From Sphingorhabdus sp. M41 (lineage in GTDB: Bacteria; Pseudomonadota; Alphaproteobacteria; Sphingomonadales; Sphingomonadaceae), in NCBI RefSeq assembly GCF_001586275.1, contig NZ_CP014545.1, forward strand, positions 1,948,501 to 2,012,500: a stretch of 64,000 nucleotides of DNA, in the 5' to 3' direction. The stretch's first letter is position 1. Each line of letters starts with the position of its first letter. Shown here piece by piece: positions 36,607 through 46,629 of the stretch. A program made the translations under genes and the position numbers. The notes beneath the pieces were generated by a model. It worked only from the letters and a program-made list of their open reading frames with translations, was not told the DNA's origin and did not search any database.

Positions 36607-38400
36607 ATGCTTCCTGTTCTTGCGCCTTATGCTCCCGCTCTTGTCGGTTTCATACTCCTGTTGCTGTTGATCGCTTTTGCGACCGAAATTCGGCCACCGG
36701 AGGTTACCGCCATAGGCGCGGCAGGCCTGTTGCTGGTTCTCGGCCTCATCTCAACCGACGATATACTGGCGGCAATGAGCAACCCTGCGCCGCTGACCAT
36801 TGCCGCGATGTTCATCATTTCCGGCGCTTTGGTCAGGACCGGCACACTGGAAGCCTTTGCGCTCAAGGTCACCGGACTGGCCAAGTCATCACCGGTTCTG
36901 GCCACCGGCTTGCTGCTGGTTGCAATCGCGGCCTTGTCGGGCTTTACCAATAATACGCCGCTGGTGATGATGATGATCCCGATCGGTATCACGCTGGCCA
37001 AAGAACTCGGTGAGCGCCCCTCCAAGATCCTGATGCCGATATCCTTTGCCGCAATATTGGGCGGCACCTGCACCCTGATTGGCACTTCCACCAACATATT
37101 GGTCGACGGTGTTGCACAGAAGAGCGGCCTGACCGGCTTTTCGATATTCGAGATCGCTCCCGCCGGTATCGTGGTCGCGCTGGTCGGTGTCACCTATCTT
37201 GCACTGACCCGTCGCTATCTGCCGGATCGCGACACAATGTCCTCTCTACTCGAAGACGGCCAGGCGAAGCGCTACACGATGTCAGTCTTCATCGTCGGCA
37301 CCTCGCCTTATGTCGGTCAGATAGCCGGCCAAGTTGATCTTTTCCGGAGTGGCGAACGGCGGCTGGTGGATGTCATCCGGGATGATGTCTCGATCCGGCA
37401 ATCGATGGCGGAATGCGTGATCCGGGAAGGCGATGTTCTGGTTCTGCACACCAATGAAGCAGATGTAATGACCATTCGCGAGCGTGGTAAACTACCGCTG
37501 ACAAAAAGCGACGACAAGCAACAGTTTGTTCCGATGTCATCACACAGGTCGATGCTGGCCGAGATATTGCTGCTGCCGGATGCCCATCTGATCGGTCAAA
37601 GCCTGAAAGATGCCGCTTTGCCGCAGCGCTATGGAGTCCACCCGATTGCGATGCACCGAAAGGGCAGCAATCTGACCGAGCAATATGAGAGTGCCACCCT
37701 GCAGGTCGGCGACACTTTGCTGCTCGAGGGCGCACAAAAAAATATCCGTCGTCTGGTCGCGGGCGAAAATCTGATGAACGTCAGCGAGCCCAAGACCCGC
37801 GGTTTCCGTAAACATAAAGCGCCTATCGCTATCGCAGTAATCCTCGCTGTCGTCCTTGCGGCTTCTTTCGACGTCATGCCGATTGCCGGACTTGCAGTGC
37901 TTGGAATGGCCGCGGTTTTGGTGACCCGCTGCATCGAACCGGACGAAGCCTTCGCCTCGGTTGACTGGCGGATCATCGGTTTGATTGTGGCGATGCTTGC
38001 TATCGGCACTGCGCTGGAAAATGCCGGTCTCGTCGAGATGTTGGTCGCGGCGGCGACTCCCTGGCTGTCTGGTATCCCTCCGGTTTTTGCTCTCGCGGCC
38101 ATCTATCTGTTGAGCCTTATGCTGACTGAACTGGTTACCAACAATGCCGTCGCCATCGTGGTCACCCCGATTGCTATCCAACTCGCGATTTCGCTTGGCG
38201 TTGATCCGCGGCCGTTTGTGATTGCGGTGATGTTTGCCGCCAGCGCCAGTTTCCTGACGCCAATCGGCTATCAGACCAATACTCTGGTCTATGGTGCGGG
38301 CGGGTATCGCTTCCTCGATTTCGCCCGCTATGGCCTGCCGCTGACTGTCCTTATTGCCATCACCTCGATCCTCATCATTCCGCTGATCTGGCCGCTGTGA
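36607..38400 (+). CDS. SLC13-type anion permease with two TrkA-C domains
   Basis: The protein (597 residues) has the DASS/SLC13 fold: a first block of five helices with NNTPLVMMMIPI and GTCTLIGTSTNILV, and a second with LTELVTNNAVAIVVTPIA and SFLTPIGYQTNTLVYGAGGY, the two sodium/anion loops. Between them, residues about 205-390, are two TrkA-C regulatory domains. Such proteins import sulfate, dicarboxylate or similar anions. The substrate cannot be read from the sequence. The 332-bp region that follows (38401-38732) contains only a 12-codon frame (38415-38453) and nothing that I can support as a gene. Confidence 0.9.
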   Translation: MLPVLAPYAPALVGFILLLLLIAFATEIRPPEVTAIGAAGLLLVLGLISTDDILAAMSNPAPLTIAAMFIISGALVRTGTLEAFALKVTGLAKSSPVLATGLLLVAIAALSGFTNNTPLVMMMIPIGITLAKELGERPSKILMPISFAAILGGTCTLIGTSTNILVDGVAQKSGLTGFSIFEIAPAGIVVALVGVTYLALTRRYLPDRDTMSSLLEDGQAKRYTMSVFIVGTSPYVGQIAGQVDLFRSGERRLVDVIRDDVSIRQSMAECVIREGDVLVLHTNEADVMTIRERGKLPLTKSDDKQQFVPMSSHRSMLAEILLLPDAHLIGQSLKDAALPQRYGVHPIAMHRKGSNLTEQYESATLQVGDTLLLEGAQKNIRRLVAGENLMNVSEPKTRGFRKHKAPIAIAVILAVVLAASFDVMPIAGLAVLGMAAVLVTRCIEPDEAFASVDWRIIGLIVAMLAIGTALENAGLVEMLVAAATPWLSGIPPVFALAAIYLLSLMLTELVTNNAVAIVVTPIAIQLAISLGVDPRPFVIAVMFAASASFLTPIGYQTNTLVYGAGGYRFLDFARYGLPLTVLIAITSILIIPLIWPL

Positions 38401-38732
38401 TTGGACCTGTACTCATGAACGATCTCAGCCATGCCAAAGCCTTTGATGAATAATCCTCACTCACAGGCATCGGGGTCGTGGCCGTACCGATCCCATCGCA
38501 GGACATCCAGATCGGAGGGAGTCGAAGTCCCGTTGGTCAAAAATAGCGGATTCTTTTTGGAATTTTTCGGTCATGGCAGGTAGGCCAACTGACTTGGCTG
38601 GCTACTTGAGACCGGTGCGCGAACCATGCAATTCTGCTGGGCTAATGTTATCGTAGAACGGAAGCTCTGCAGACGGGTGCGTCGAGCATAGCTGAATACG
38701 CCTGAGATCGACTTGGCTTTGGTAGATAAATT

Positions 38733-39140
38733 TTAGCGGCGACTGCGCATTCCGGGACGACGGAAGTCGGAATGCGGCTTAAATCTGTCAAAAACCTGAT
38801 ACCCATCTTTGCACTTATATATTCCTTCAGCTTCGTGTGATTTGTTAAACTGAAGCAGTTTAATATCGAATGGCGTTTCAAACTCCAGGCCCGCACTGCC
38901 CAATTTGTACCAGCGGACAACTGTGTTAATCGGTTCGAAACCACCGATGGTGATTATAAGGCTCTCCCCGGTTATCAACTGAGTTTCAGTCTTGATTCCG
39001 GCGCCCTTTTCGGTGATATTTCTGATGGTTGCCGTACAATTCCCAATGCGGTCGTTAAACAATTGCAGTTTAACAAGTCGCGCGTGTCTTTGCGGTCGCG
39101 ATCGCTGGTTGTCGATATGTTCATCCAACATAGTTGCCAT
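38733..39140 (-). CDS. PilZ domain protein
   Basis: A single PilZ-like domain fills the 135-residue protein. The strands I-x-x-ITEKGAGIKT and WYKLGSAGLEF match the D/N-x-S-x-x-G and G-x-E-F parts of the fold. The RxxxR cyclic di-GMP ligand motif is only partly present (RSRPQRHARLVKL near the N-terminus), so binding is plausible but not certain. It is a candidate c-di-GMP receptor in a genome that also has an HD-GYP protein in this window. The 344-bp gap to the next gene (39141-39484) shows no gene. Confidence 0.78.
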   Translation of the reverse strand: MATMLDEHIDNQRSRPQRHARLVKLQLFNDRIGNCTATIRNITEKGAGIKTETQLITGESLIITIGGFEPINTVVRWYKLGSAGLEFETPFDIKLLQFNKSHEAEGIYKCKDGYQVFDRFKPHSDFRRPGMRSRR

Positions 39141-39484
39141 ACCCGTACTCGGTAGATGTTAATATTTACGTAACGTTCTGCTTTCAGTTAAGAGCCTGTC
39201 CCACGTCTCTCGGACAAATTTTCCTGCCTAGCATCCGATGATGTGTTCGGCTTTGCAAACAAAACGATAGAGGCACTTTTCCCGATTTGTGAACGCCTGC
39301 GAAGTCTGTCACGATTTCCGTTGTTTTTCTGGAAGTTTCTCTCGTCGGCTGTTGGCCCATAGCTTACATAAGCATCAAATCTGCTCTATCAGGAAAGCGG
39401 GCAGAGGCCATTTTGCGCACGACGAATATTTTGCAACCACGCTTCCCCCGTTCAAACAGTTCGTATCTGTGCTATTGTTGGAAT

Positions 39485-41479
39485 ATGAAGCTGTCTCCCC
39501 TCCGTATCGCCTTCATCCTCATGATCCTGTTTTGCGGGATCAGTGTTCTGGGAGGCTCGGCTATGTGGTCTGCGCTTGGTCTCACTGATGATCTGACGAT
39601 TGAAGGCAATGCCCTGATCGTCCGCAAGGATGTCGGCAATGTTGGAGCAAGTTGGACAGAATATGGCGGCGACAAAGGGGGTAATCGCTATGTGGCAGCT
39701 AGCCAAATCAACACCGCTAACGTCGATCGGTTGACTATAGCATGGACCCATAAAAGCGGTGCATTTGATGGCAAGAGCGATGAAGCTCGGCAAAGCAGCG
39801 CTCTGCAGACCACTCCGATATTGGTGGAGGAATCGCTGGTATTTTGCACCCAGTTCAACGAGGTGATCGCCGTTGATCCGGGGACGGGCGAGGAAAAGTG
39901 GCGTTATGATCCCGACGTACCCACCGACAGCGATCCGGCCAACCAATATACTTGTCGCGGCGTCTCATACTGGAAAGACGAAAGAGCTAACAAAGGCTCC
40001 CAGTGTTCTGCGCGCCTGTTTACCGGAACGGTTGATGCGCGGCTCATCGCACTGGATGCCAAAACCGGAAAGCCATGCGAAGATTTCGGCACTGGCGGCA
40101 CCCGGCGAATTCAACCTTCGATATCGCTCCGCTGGCCAGGCGAATTCCAGATCACATCCGCGCCGGCAATCATTGGCGACACGGTTGTAACCGGCACTTC
40201 GATTGGCGACAATCTGCGAACCGATGCGCCCAAAGGCACTGTTTTCGCTTTTGACGTGCGTACCGGGGAAACAAAATGGACCTTTGATCCGCTGTCCGGT
40301 TCGCCAGATATACGCGGTGGCCACAGCAATGTGTGGTCGACCATTTCGATCGATGAGGCACGCAAGCTTGTCATCATCCCAACATCCAGCCCCAGTCCGG
40401 ACTATTATGGCGGCAACCGGCCGGGGGATAATCTCTATGCCAATAGTGTTGTCGCGCTGAATGCGGAAACCGGTACCGTCGCCTGGCATTTCCAGACGGT
40501 TCATCACGATATCTGGGACTACGACCTCCCCGCCCAACCGGGTCTTTATCAGGTCTGGCGCAATGGCAAGGCCCATGACGTGGTGGCGCAGGTAACCAAG
40601 ACGGGCCTGGTATTCGTGCTCGACCGGGATACGGGAGAGCCCTTTTTGCCGGTCGAGGAGCGGGCTGTTCCGCAACAGGCTGAAAAAGGAGAAACCATCT
40701 CACCAACCCAACCCTTTCCTGTCGGAACGCCCAATATCGTTCCCGACAGGGTGGACCCAAGCGATGCCTTCGGGCTCACGCTTTGGGACAGGTTGGCTTG
40801 CAAGGCACAATTGGAGAATCTTCGCGCAGAAGGGCTTTTCACGCCGCCAACCATCCAGGGTACATTATCGCTGCCTTTCACCGGCGGCGGGGCCAATTGG
40901 GGCAGCGCCGCCTTTGACCCCCGGCGCAATTTGCTGGTGATCAACATGAACAATATCGGCCAATATACGCGGCTACAGCCCAATGTGAAGGATGGCGGCA
41001 AAGCGAACAAGATCAACGATGATGACGAATTCGCACCGATGGAGGGTGCACCTTACGGCATGACCCGCGCGGTGATTGTCTCTCCGCTCGGCCTGCCCTG
41101 CACGCCGCCGCCATGGGGGGTGCTGGCCGGGATTGATCTGGATAGCGGGAAGATCGTCTGGCGACAGATATTGGGGACAACCGAAGATCTTGCCCCCGGA
41201 GGCTTCGCGTCAAAACTGGGCACACCCGCGCTTGGCGGCCCGATAGTGACTGCAGGAGGGCTGGTGTTTATCGGCGCCACATCGGATCATTATCTGCGCG
41301 CCTTCGAAGCGGCGACCGGCAAGGAATTGTGGAAAGGCCGCCTACCCGCTGGCGGCCAAGCAACGCCGATGAGCTATGTCTGGAAAGGGCGACAATATGT
41401 CGTCATTGCCGCCGGCGGAGCCTCGAATTTGGACACGAAGCTCGGAGACAATTTGGTGGCATTCGCACTGCCACGGTAA
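39485..41479 (+). CDS. PQQ-dependent dehydrogenase (quinoprotein glucose/alcohol dehydrogenase family)
   Basis: The 664-residue protein begins with a single membrane helix (IAFILMILFCGISVLGG) and continues as an eight-bladed propeller with the repeated W-motif strands: DPGTGEEKWRYDPD, VRTGETKWTFDPL, NAETGTVAWHFQTVHHDIWD and DLDSGKIVWRQILG. Metal- and PQQ-binding residues lie in the central HHDIWDYD segment. The membrane anchor and lack of a cytochrome domain fit enzymes that feed the quinone pool directly. ATG 39485 is chosen because the helix follows at once. No pqq biosynthesis gene is in the window. Confidence 0.88.
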   Translation: MKLSPLRIAFILMILFCGISVLGGSAMWSALGLTDDLTIEGNALIVRKDVGNVGASWTEYGGDKGGNRYVAASQINTANVDRLTIAWTHKSGAFDGKSDEARQSSALQTTPILVEESLVFCTQFNEVIAVDPGTGEEKWRYDPDVPTDSDPANQYTCRGVSYWKDERANKGSQCSARLFTGTVDARLIALDAKTGKPCEDFGTGGTRRIQPSISLRWPGEFQITSAPAIIGDTVVTGTSIGDNLRTDAPKGTVFAFDVRTGETKWTFDPLSGSPDIRGGHSNVWSTISIDEARKLVIIPTSSPSPDYYGGNRPGDNLYANSVVALNAETGTVAWHFQTVHHDIWDYDLPAQPGLYQVWRNGKAHDVVAQVTKTGLVFVLDRDTGEPFLPVEERAVPQQAEKGETISPTQPFPVGTPNIVPDRVDPSDAFGLTLWDRLACKAQLENLRAEGLFTPPTIQGTLSLPFTGGGANWGSAAFDPRRNLLVINMNNIGQYTRLQPNVKDGGKANKINDDDEFAPMEGAPYGMTRAVIVSPLGLPCTPPPWGVLAGIDLDSGKIVWRQILGTTEDLAPGGFASKLGTPALGGPIVTAGGLVFIGATSDHYLRAFEAATGKELWKGRLPAGGQATPMSYVWKGRQYVVIAAGGASNLDTKLGDNLVAFALPR

Positions 41480-41710
41480 ATAGCGAGGAGCGAGCGGCAT
41501 TTGTTTCCGGGCATCCGCAGGCGGAGTTTCAGTCGCCGCGCTGTCGTAATCCCCGACCTCAACACAATACTGGCAACAGCAGAGCAAAAGCAGGGACAAA
41601 ATCAGGTTGAGCGGACGATAATGGTTTCCGGTGCAATCGAACTGTCCAGCGCCTTTGTCGGCGTCATTTGTCCGGCAAAGGCTTGCCCCGAGCCTTGCTA
41701 TCGCAGCATC

Positions 41711-42410
41711 CGGTTCGTGACCGATGAGGAGGAACTCCTGACTGTCGCCAATATAGAAGTGGAAGCACAGCATTTTGCGGACATGTTTGGACTAAGACGG
41801 TCGAAATCCGAAGGATGACCTTATTTCTGCGTTGGTGCACGCGCATGGCGATGATATGGAGCCATTGACCATGCACGAGCGGCAGAACCTGATGCATCAG
41901 TTCATCACCGGCGGCTTTGAGACCACGCAAAGTGCCGTTGCCCATGCGATCTGGCTGCTGGTAAGAAGGCCGGAACTTCATCAGATTCTGTTCGAGAAGC
42001 CCGGCAAGATCAAAAAATTTGTCGAGAAAACCTCGCGCTGGGAAAGTCCGGTTCAGGGCCTGTTTCGGGTAACCCGGCGGGATGTGGAACTGGACGGCAC
42101 GATGATCCCCGAGGGATCCTATGTGATCATACGCTATGGCGCGGCCAACCGGGGATACCGAGAATTTATATGCCCGCACAGATTTGACATGGAGCGGAGC
42201 AATGCCGGGGCACATTTGGCATTCGATTCCGGCGCGCATTTCTGCGTTGGCGCGAAACTGGATCGCCGGCAGATGACGACGGCCATTGGCGACATCACCC
42301 GGCGCCTCAAGAACATCAGGCTGGCCAAGGACCTGCCCGATCCGGTTCACGAGTGCAGCCTCGCCTTTCTGCCGATCGCGGAAATGCATCTCGGCTTTGA
42401 AAAACGATGA
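41711..42410 (+). pseudogene. Cytochrome P450 remnant, frameshifted and missing its N-terminal half
   Basis: P450 homology can be followed in two frames. The first (from about 41711; RFVTDEEELLTVANIEVEAQ then HFADMF) matches the F-G region, then the frame shifts near 41795 to one giving RNPKDDLISALVHAHG, the I-helix GGFETTQSA, and the haem loop FDSGAHFCVGAKLDRR with the cysteine kept. The K-helix E-x-x-R is lost (EKTSRWES), and nothing before the F-G region is present. A clearly degraded gene, ending in ATGA with the TetR gene. It may have been the target of that regulator. Confidence 0.75.
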
Positions 42411-43054
42411 AGGCCAGCGCTAAAACTCTGCGACAGCGTGGCAGGCCGGAAGGCATATCCGGCGATCAGAGCCGCGCCAAGCTGATCGTCAATGCCTCAC
42501 ATCTCTTCGCTCGCCACGGCTATAAATATGTGAAGCTGTCCGATGTTGCGGAAGCATCTGGCATGACCGCTGCGGCCGTCTATAATCATTTCGAGTCCAA
42601 GGACGCCTTGTTCATTGCCGCGGTAGTCGATGTTTATGAACAGATCGCAGTCGCTTTTAACAAGGCCGCAGATTTTGAAGGTGATTGGCGCAGCAGGCTG
42701 AATGCAATTCTGAAATCAGCTTCTGAAATTTACCGGACGCATGGATTTTTCCAGGGCATCGGCAATGCAGCGCAAACGCAACTGCTGCGAAATCCCGATA
42801 TATTCCACCGAATATTGGAAGCCAGGCTGGGTCTAACAAAGATATTCCAGGCGATTCTTGGCGACGCCGTTGTTGCTGGCGAGTTGCCCGATGTTACGAA
42901 TGTCAACATCTCGGTCGAATTGCTTATGGCGTTTGTGATAAACGGCATCGGCTCGGTCACAGAGCTTCGTAACGAGCAAAGCGATTTTGACGCAACGGTT
43001 GCTGCATTCCGGCTGCTGATCGATCTGCCGGGCCAGCGTCCTGACGGCAGCTGA
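42407..43054 (+). CDS. TetR family transcriptional regulator
   Basis: The N-terminal helix-turn-helix is clear at about residues 25-70: ASHLFARHGYKYVKLSDVAE then ASGMTAAAVYNHFESKDALF, with Y-N-H-F at the recognition helix. The C-terminal ligand domain is about 140 residues without further recognisable motif. It starts inside the stop of the P450 remnant (ATGA), so it was probably in an operon with the P450 and may control it or its PQQ-dehydrogenase neighbour. Confidence 0.9.
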   Translation: MKASAKTLRQRGRPEGISGDQSRAKLIVNASHLFARHGYKYVKLSDVAEASGMTAAAVYNHFESKDALFIAAVVDVYEQIAVAFNKAADFEGDWRSRLNAILKSASEIYRTHGFFQGIGNAAQTQLLRNPDIFHRILEARLGLTKIFQAILGDAVVAGELPDVTNVNISVELLMAFVINGIGSVTELRNEQSDFDATVAAFRLLIDLPGQRPDGS

Positions 43055-43353
43055 CCTTCTCGATGGCACGAGAACGGTTAACCGCTGCCATTGCCTTCAA
43101 GCCAGTCGCTGCGCCAAAAGCACTTGGCGACGACTGGGCGATATCTTTCCAACCATGAGACCAGCGCAAACAACCTGCTGTAAATTTATTTACACTTTAA
43201 CAAGATATATTCCCAGTTCTCAGACATTACGACTCATTAATTGACAAAAAACACTGGCGTGAACCCTTAAACCCGACCAAACATCCTTTCAGACGCTGCA
43301 AATAATTTTACAGCATATCGGATAACCGCCTCCCCAGTTTAAGGAAGAATATC

Positions 43354-44946
43354 ATGTCTTATCAAGATTTCAAAAGCTCAGCCGACAGTCTGATTAACAG
43401 CCAGAACGGCACATGGACCGGCATTGACGCTGAGTCCGTTGCCCGCATGCAATTGCAGAACCGCTTCAAGACCGGCCTCGATATTGCCAAATATACCGCC
43501 GCGATCATGCGCGAGGATATGGCTGCATATGATGCCGACAGCTCCAAATATACCCAGTCGCTGGGTTGCTGGCACGGTTTCATCGCGCAGCAGAAGATGA
43601 TTTCGATCAAGAAACATTTCGGCGACACCAAACGACGTTACCTGTATCTGTCCGGCTGGATGGTGGCTGCGCTGCGCAGCGAGTTCGGTCCCCTGCCCGA
43701 CCAGTCGATGCACGAAAAAACTTCGGTACCGGCGCTGATCGAAGAGCTCTACACTTTCCTCCGCCAGGCTGACGCCCGTGAGCTGAACCTGTTGTTCCGC
43801 GACATTGATGCGGCGCGCGAAGCCGGCGACAGTGCCGCAGAGAAAGCGGCGATGGACAAGGTCGAGAATTTCCAGACTCATGTTGTTCCGATCATTGCCG
43901 ATATCGACGCCGGTTTCGGTAATGCCGAAGCCACCTACCTGCTCGCCAAGAAAATGATCGAAGCCGGCGCCTGCGCCCTGCAGATCGAAAACCAGGTTTC
44001 CGACGAAAAGCAATGCGGTCACCAGGACGGCAAGGTTACCGTGCCGCATGAAGATTTTCTCGCGAAGATCCGTGCCTGCCGCTATGCCTTCCTCGAACTG
44101 GGCGTAACCGACGGTATCATCGTCACCCGCACCGATTCGCTCGGCGCTGGCCTGACCAAGCAGATCGCGGTTTCCAATGAACCGGGCGATCTCGGCGACC
44201 AGTATAACAGCTTCCTCGATTGCGAAGAAATCGATCCGGCGACCGCGAAAAATGGCGACGTCATCATCAACCGCGACGGCAAGCTGCTGCGTCCGAAGCG
44301 CCTGCCTTCCAACCTGTTCCAGTTCCGTCCTAGTACCGGCGAGGACCGTTGCGTTCTCGACAGCATCACCTCGCTCCAGAACGGAGCCGACCTGCTGTGG
44401 ATCGAAACCGAGAAACCGCACGTTGAGCAGATTGCCGGCATGATGGACCGGGTGCGTGAAGTCGTTCCGAATGCGAAGCTGGTTTACAACAACTCTCCTT
44501 CGTTCAACTGGACGCTGAACTTCCGTCAGCAGGTCTATGATGCGATGGCTGCGGAAGGGCTCGACGTTTCCGAATATGATCGTGACGGCCTGATGGACGC
44601 GAAATATGATGACACCGAACTGGGTGAAGCGGCTGACAAGCGCATCCGCACCTTCCAGGCCGATGGATCTAAGCGCGCCGGTATCTTCCATCACCTGATC
44701 ACCCTGCCGACTTATCATACTGCAGCATTGTCGACCGACAATCTGGCCAAGGAATATTTCGGCGACGCTGGTATGCTGGGCTATGTCCTCGGCGTGCAGC
44801 GCAAAGAAATCCGCGAAGGTATTGCTTGCGTGAAGCACCAGAACATGTCGGGCAGCGACATTGGCGATGATCACAAGGAATATTTCGCCGGTGAAGCAGC
44901 GCTGAAAGCTGGTGGTGCGCACAATACGATGAACCAGTTCGGCTAA
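43354..44946 (+). CDS. aceA: Isocitrate lyase
   Basis: Isocitrate lyase splits isocitrate to glyoxylate and succinate, the first step of the glyoxylate shunt used on acetate and fatty acids. The active-site loop reads KQCGHQDG with catalytic C221 (K-[KR]-CGH in most family members). ADIDAGFGN and the LQIENQVSDEKQ segment are other conserved parts. The 530-residue length fits the long ICL subtype. The 299-bp upstream gap (43055-43353) has a TTGACA at 43241-43246 that could be a -35 box, though no good -10 lies at the right distance. No malate synthase gene is adjacent. Confidence 0.95.
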   Translation: MSYQDFKSSADSLINSQNGTWTGIDAESVARMQLQNRFKTGLDIAKYTAAIMREDMAAYDADSSKYTQSLGCWHGFIAQQKMISIKKHFGDTKRRYLYLSGWMVAALRSEFGPLPDQSMHEKTSVPALIEELYTFLRQADARELNLLFRDIDAAREAGDSAAEKAAMDKVENFQTHVVPIIADIDAGFGNAEATYLLAKKMIEAGACALQIENQVSDEKQCGHQDGKVTVPHEDFLAKIRACRYAFLELGVTDGIIVTRTDSLGAGLTKQIAVSNEPGDLGDQYNSFLDCEEIDPATAKNGDVIINRDGKLLRPKRLPSNLFQFRPSTGEDRCVLDSITSLQNGADLLWIETEKPHVEQIAGMMDRVREVVPNAKLVYNNSPSFNWTLNFRQQVYDAMAAEGLDVSEYDRDGLMDAKYDDTELGEAADKRIRTFQADGSKRAGIFHHLITLPTYHTAALSTDNLAKEYFGDAGMLGYVLGVQRKEIREGIACVKHQNMSGSDIGDDHKEYFAGEAALKAGGAHNTMNQFG

Positions 44947-44960
44947 ACAGCCAGAGTTCG

Positions 44961-44989
44961 GGTGCCCCCAGCCCCCTTTGCGGGGCACC
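44961..44989 (+). terminator. Hairpin after aceA
   Basis: GGTGCCCC (44961-44968) and GGGGCACC (44982-44989) are perfect 8-bp arms around a 13-base loop, 14 bases after the aceA stop. There is no T-tract, so this is a weaker first site followed by the stronger one at 45023. Confidence 0.55.
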
Positions 44990-45022
44990 TGATTTAACAG
45001 TTTTCCTGGGGAGGAAAAACTA

Positions 45023-45052
45023 TCCGTCGGCAGCGATGCCGGCGGATTTTTT
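45023..45052 (+). terminator. Strong rho-independent terminator downstream of aceA
   Basis: TCCGTCGGC (45023-45031) pairs with GCCGGCGGA (45038-45046), with one T-G wobble and a six-base loop, followed at once by six T residues. It is the classical intrinsic form and would end the aceA transcript before the S41 protease gene. Confidence 0.88.
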
Positions 45053-45146
45053 CTGGGTGGACAATTGACCCGAACGCTATCAGGGTTTTGAGATTGGGTT
45101 TCAAATATTGGATTTGTAACCGGTCCAATCTTGTATAGGGGACAGG

Positions 45147-46628
45147 ATGACATTGCGGAAATCCGCTTCGATATTGGCACTGGCAGCGATGCTCTCGTCC
45201 TGTGGCGGTGGCGGCGGCAGTAGCAGCCCTGTGAGCCTGCCAACCGGTGGCGGGGCAGCCCCGACGCCAACGCCCACGCCGGTCAGCACCACCTGTTCAT
45301 TGCAAGGCCGTCAAAACTGGGCATTTGACCAGATCAACCAATGGTATCTGTTCGCGGAGACACTGCCAGCCAGCCTGAGCCCGGCGCCTTATGGATCGGT
45401 GCAGGATTATATCGATGCTCTTACCGCCACTGCACGCAGTCAGGGACGGGACCGCTATTTTACCTATATCACCTCGATCGCCGAGGAGAATGCCTTCCTC
45501 AACTCGGGCGCTACAGCGGGCTTTGGCATAAGGCTGAGCTATGACAGCAGCGCCTCGCGGGTGTTCGTTCTCGACGCATTCGAAGGCGCGCCAGCGCTGG
45601 CCGCCGGTATCGATCGTGGTGCGGAATTGCTTGCGATCGGAACTAGCAGCAGCAATCTCCAGACCGTCACGTCGCTCTTCGCGCAGGGTGGTGCCAGCGC
45701 GGTCAGCAGCGCGCTCGGCCCGTCGATCGCCGGGACCAGCCGCGTGCTGCGCTTTCGCGACGCAGCGGGCGTTGAGACGACGACCACCGTGAGCAAGGCC
45801 GCTTATGCGCTCCAGCCAGTCTCGCCACGCTATGGCGTGCAGATCATCGACAATGCGGGGACCCGGACCGGCTATGTCAATCTGCGGAGCTTCATCGACA
45901 GCGCCGAGCCGCAATTGCGCGATGCGTTTCTGCAGTTCCGCAACGCCGGTGTGACCGAGCTGGTCATCGACCTGCGCTATAATGGCGGCGGCCTGGTGCG
46001 GACCGCCGAGCTGTTCGCCGATCTGCTCGGCCGCGACCGTTTTGCCAGCGATGTCCAGTCGGTCACCCGCTTCCGCGCCAGCAAGTCGGCCAATAACGAT
46101 ACCCGCAACTTCCGGTTCGAGGAGCAAGCGGTCGCACCGACGCGGATCGCCTTCATCACCACCGGTGCCTCGGCCTCGGCCAGCGAGCTGGTGATCAACG
46201 CGATGATCCCCTATCTAGACGCCAATATGGCGCTGGTCGGCAGCAACACCTATGGCAAGCCGGTCGGACAGATCGGGCTGGACCTCAGCGCCTGCGACGA
46301 CCGGCTGCGGATCGTCGCCTTTGCCACCGAGAATGCCGACGGCAATGCCGATTATTTTGGCGGCCTGGCCGGTTCGCTGGCGAACAGCTGCCAGGCGGCG
46401 GACGATATCAGCCTGCCGCTCGGCGATCCTGGCGAAGCCTCGACAGCGCGCGCTCTCGGCTTTCTGTCCGGCGCCGCCTGCACCCCGATCAGCGGCGCGC
46501 TCGAGGGCGCGACAAGCAGTGCCACGACACGCTCCTCCGCTCAACGCGCTCCGCTTTCCCAAGCTCGCGAGCTGCTGATGCCGGACCGGCCAACCCCGGC
46601 TCAACGCGAAGTGCCGGGGTCTTTCTGA
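45147..46628 (+). CDS. S41 family peptidase lipoprotein
   Basis: A signal peptide with lipobox (MLSSC, lipidated C19) and a glycine/proline linker precede a C-terminal processing protease (S41) fold. The PDZ-like region is at about residues 120-210, and the catalytic block includes VIDLRYNGGG, the tetrapeptide-like GASASASELV with the serine, and the VGSNTYGKPVGQ lysine-containing loop. These enzymes trim proteins or peptides in the periplasm. The extra N-terminal helical domain (about 50-110) matches the CtpA/tail-specific protease subgroup seen in sphingomonads. A good ribosome-binding site (GGGGACAGG) precedes the ATG. Confidence 0.87.
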   Translation: MTLRKSASILALAAMLSSCGGGGGSSSPVSLPTGGGAAPTPTPTPVSTTCSLQGRQNWAFDQINQWYLFAETLPASLSPAPYGSVQDYIDALTATARSQGRDRYFTYITSIAEENAFLNSGATAGFGIRLSYDSSASRVFVLDAFEGAPALAAGIDRGAELLAIGTSSSNLQTVTSLFAQGGASAVSSALGPSIAGTSRVLRFRDAAGVETTTTVSKAAYALQPVSPRYGVQIIDNAGTRTGYVNLRSFIDSAEPQLRDAFLQFRNAGVTELVIDLRYNGGGLVRTAELFADLLGRDRFASDVQSVTRFRASKSANNDTRNFRFEEQAVAPTRIAFITTGASASASELVINAMIPYLDANMALVGSNTYGKPVGQIGLDLSACDDRLRIVAFATENADGNADYFGGLAGSLANSCQAADDISLPLGDPGEASTARALGFLSGAACTPISGALEGATSSATTRSSAQRAPLSQARELLMPDRPTPAQREVPGSF

Positions 46629-46629
46629 C

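Noticed and set aside
38415-38453. A 12-codon frame (MNDLSHAKAFDE) after the SLC13 gene
   Set aside because: Too short, no ribosome-binding site, no neighbour to which it could belong; the region 38401-38732 is left as non-coding.
39141-39484. Insertion-sequence scar between the PilZ gene and the PQQ dehydrogenase
   Set aside because: No terminal inverted repeats or transposase fragment could be found in the 344 bp; nothing supports a mobile element.
43378-45270. A 630-codon open frame on the minus strand opposite aceA
   Set aside because: It lies antisense to isocitrate lyase over nearly its whole length, has no domain and reflects the GC-rich codon use of aceA. The same applies to long antisense frames opposite thiC (56469-58061), katE (8030-9613), typA (19255-20625) and telA (12635-14002).
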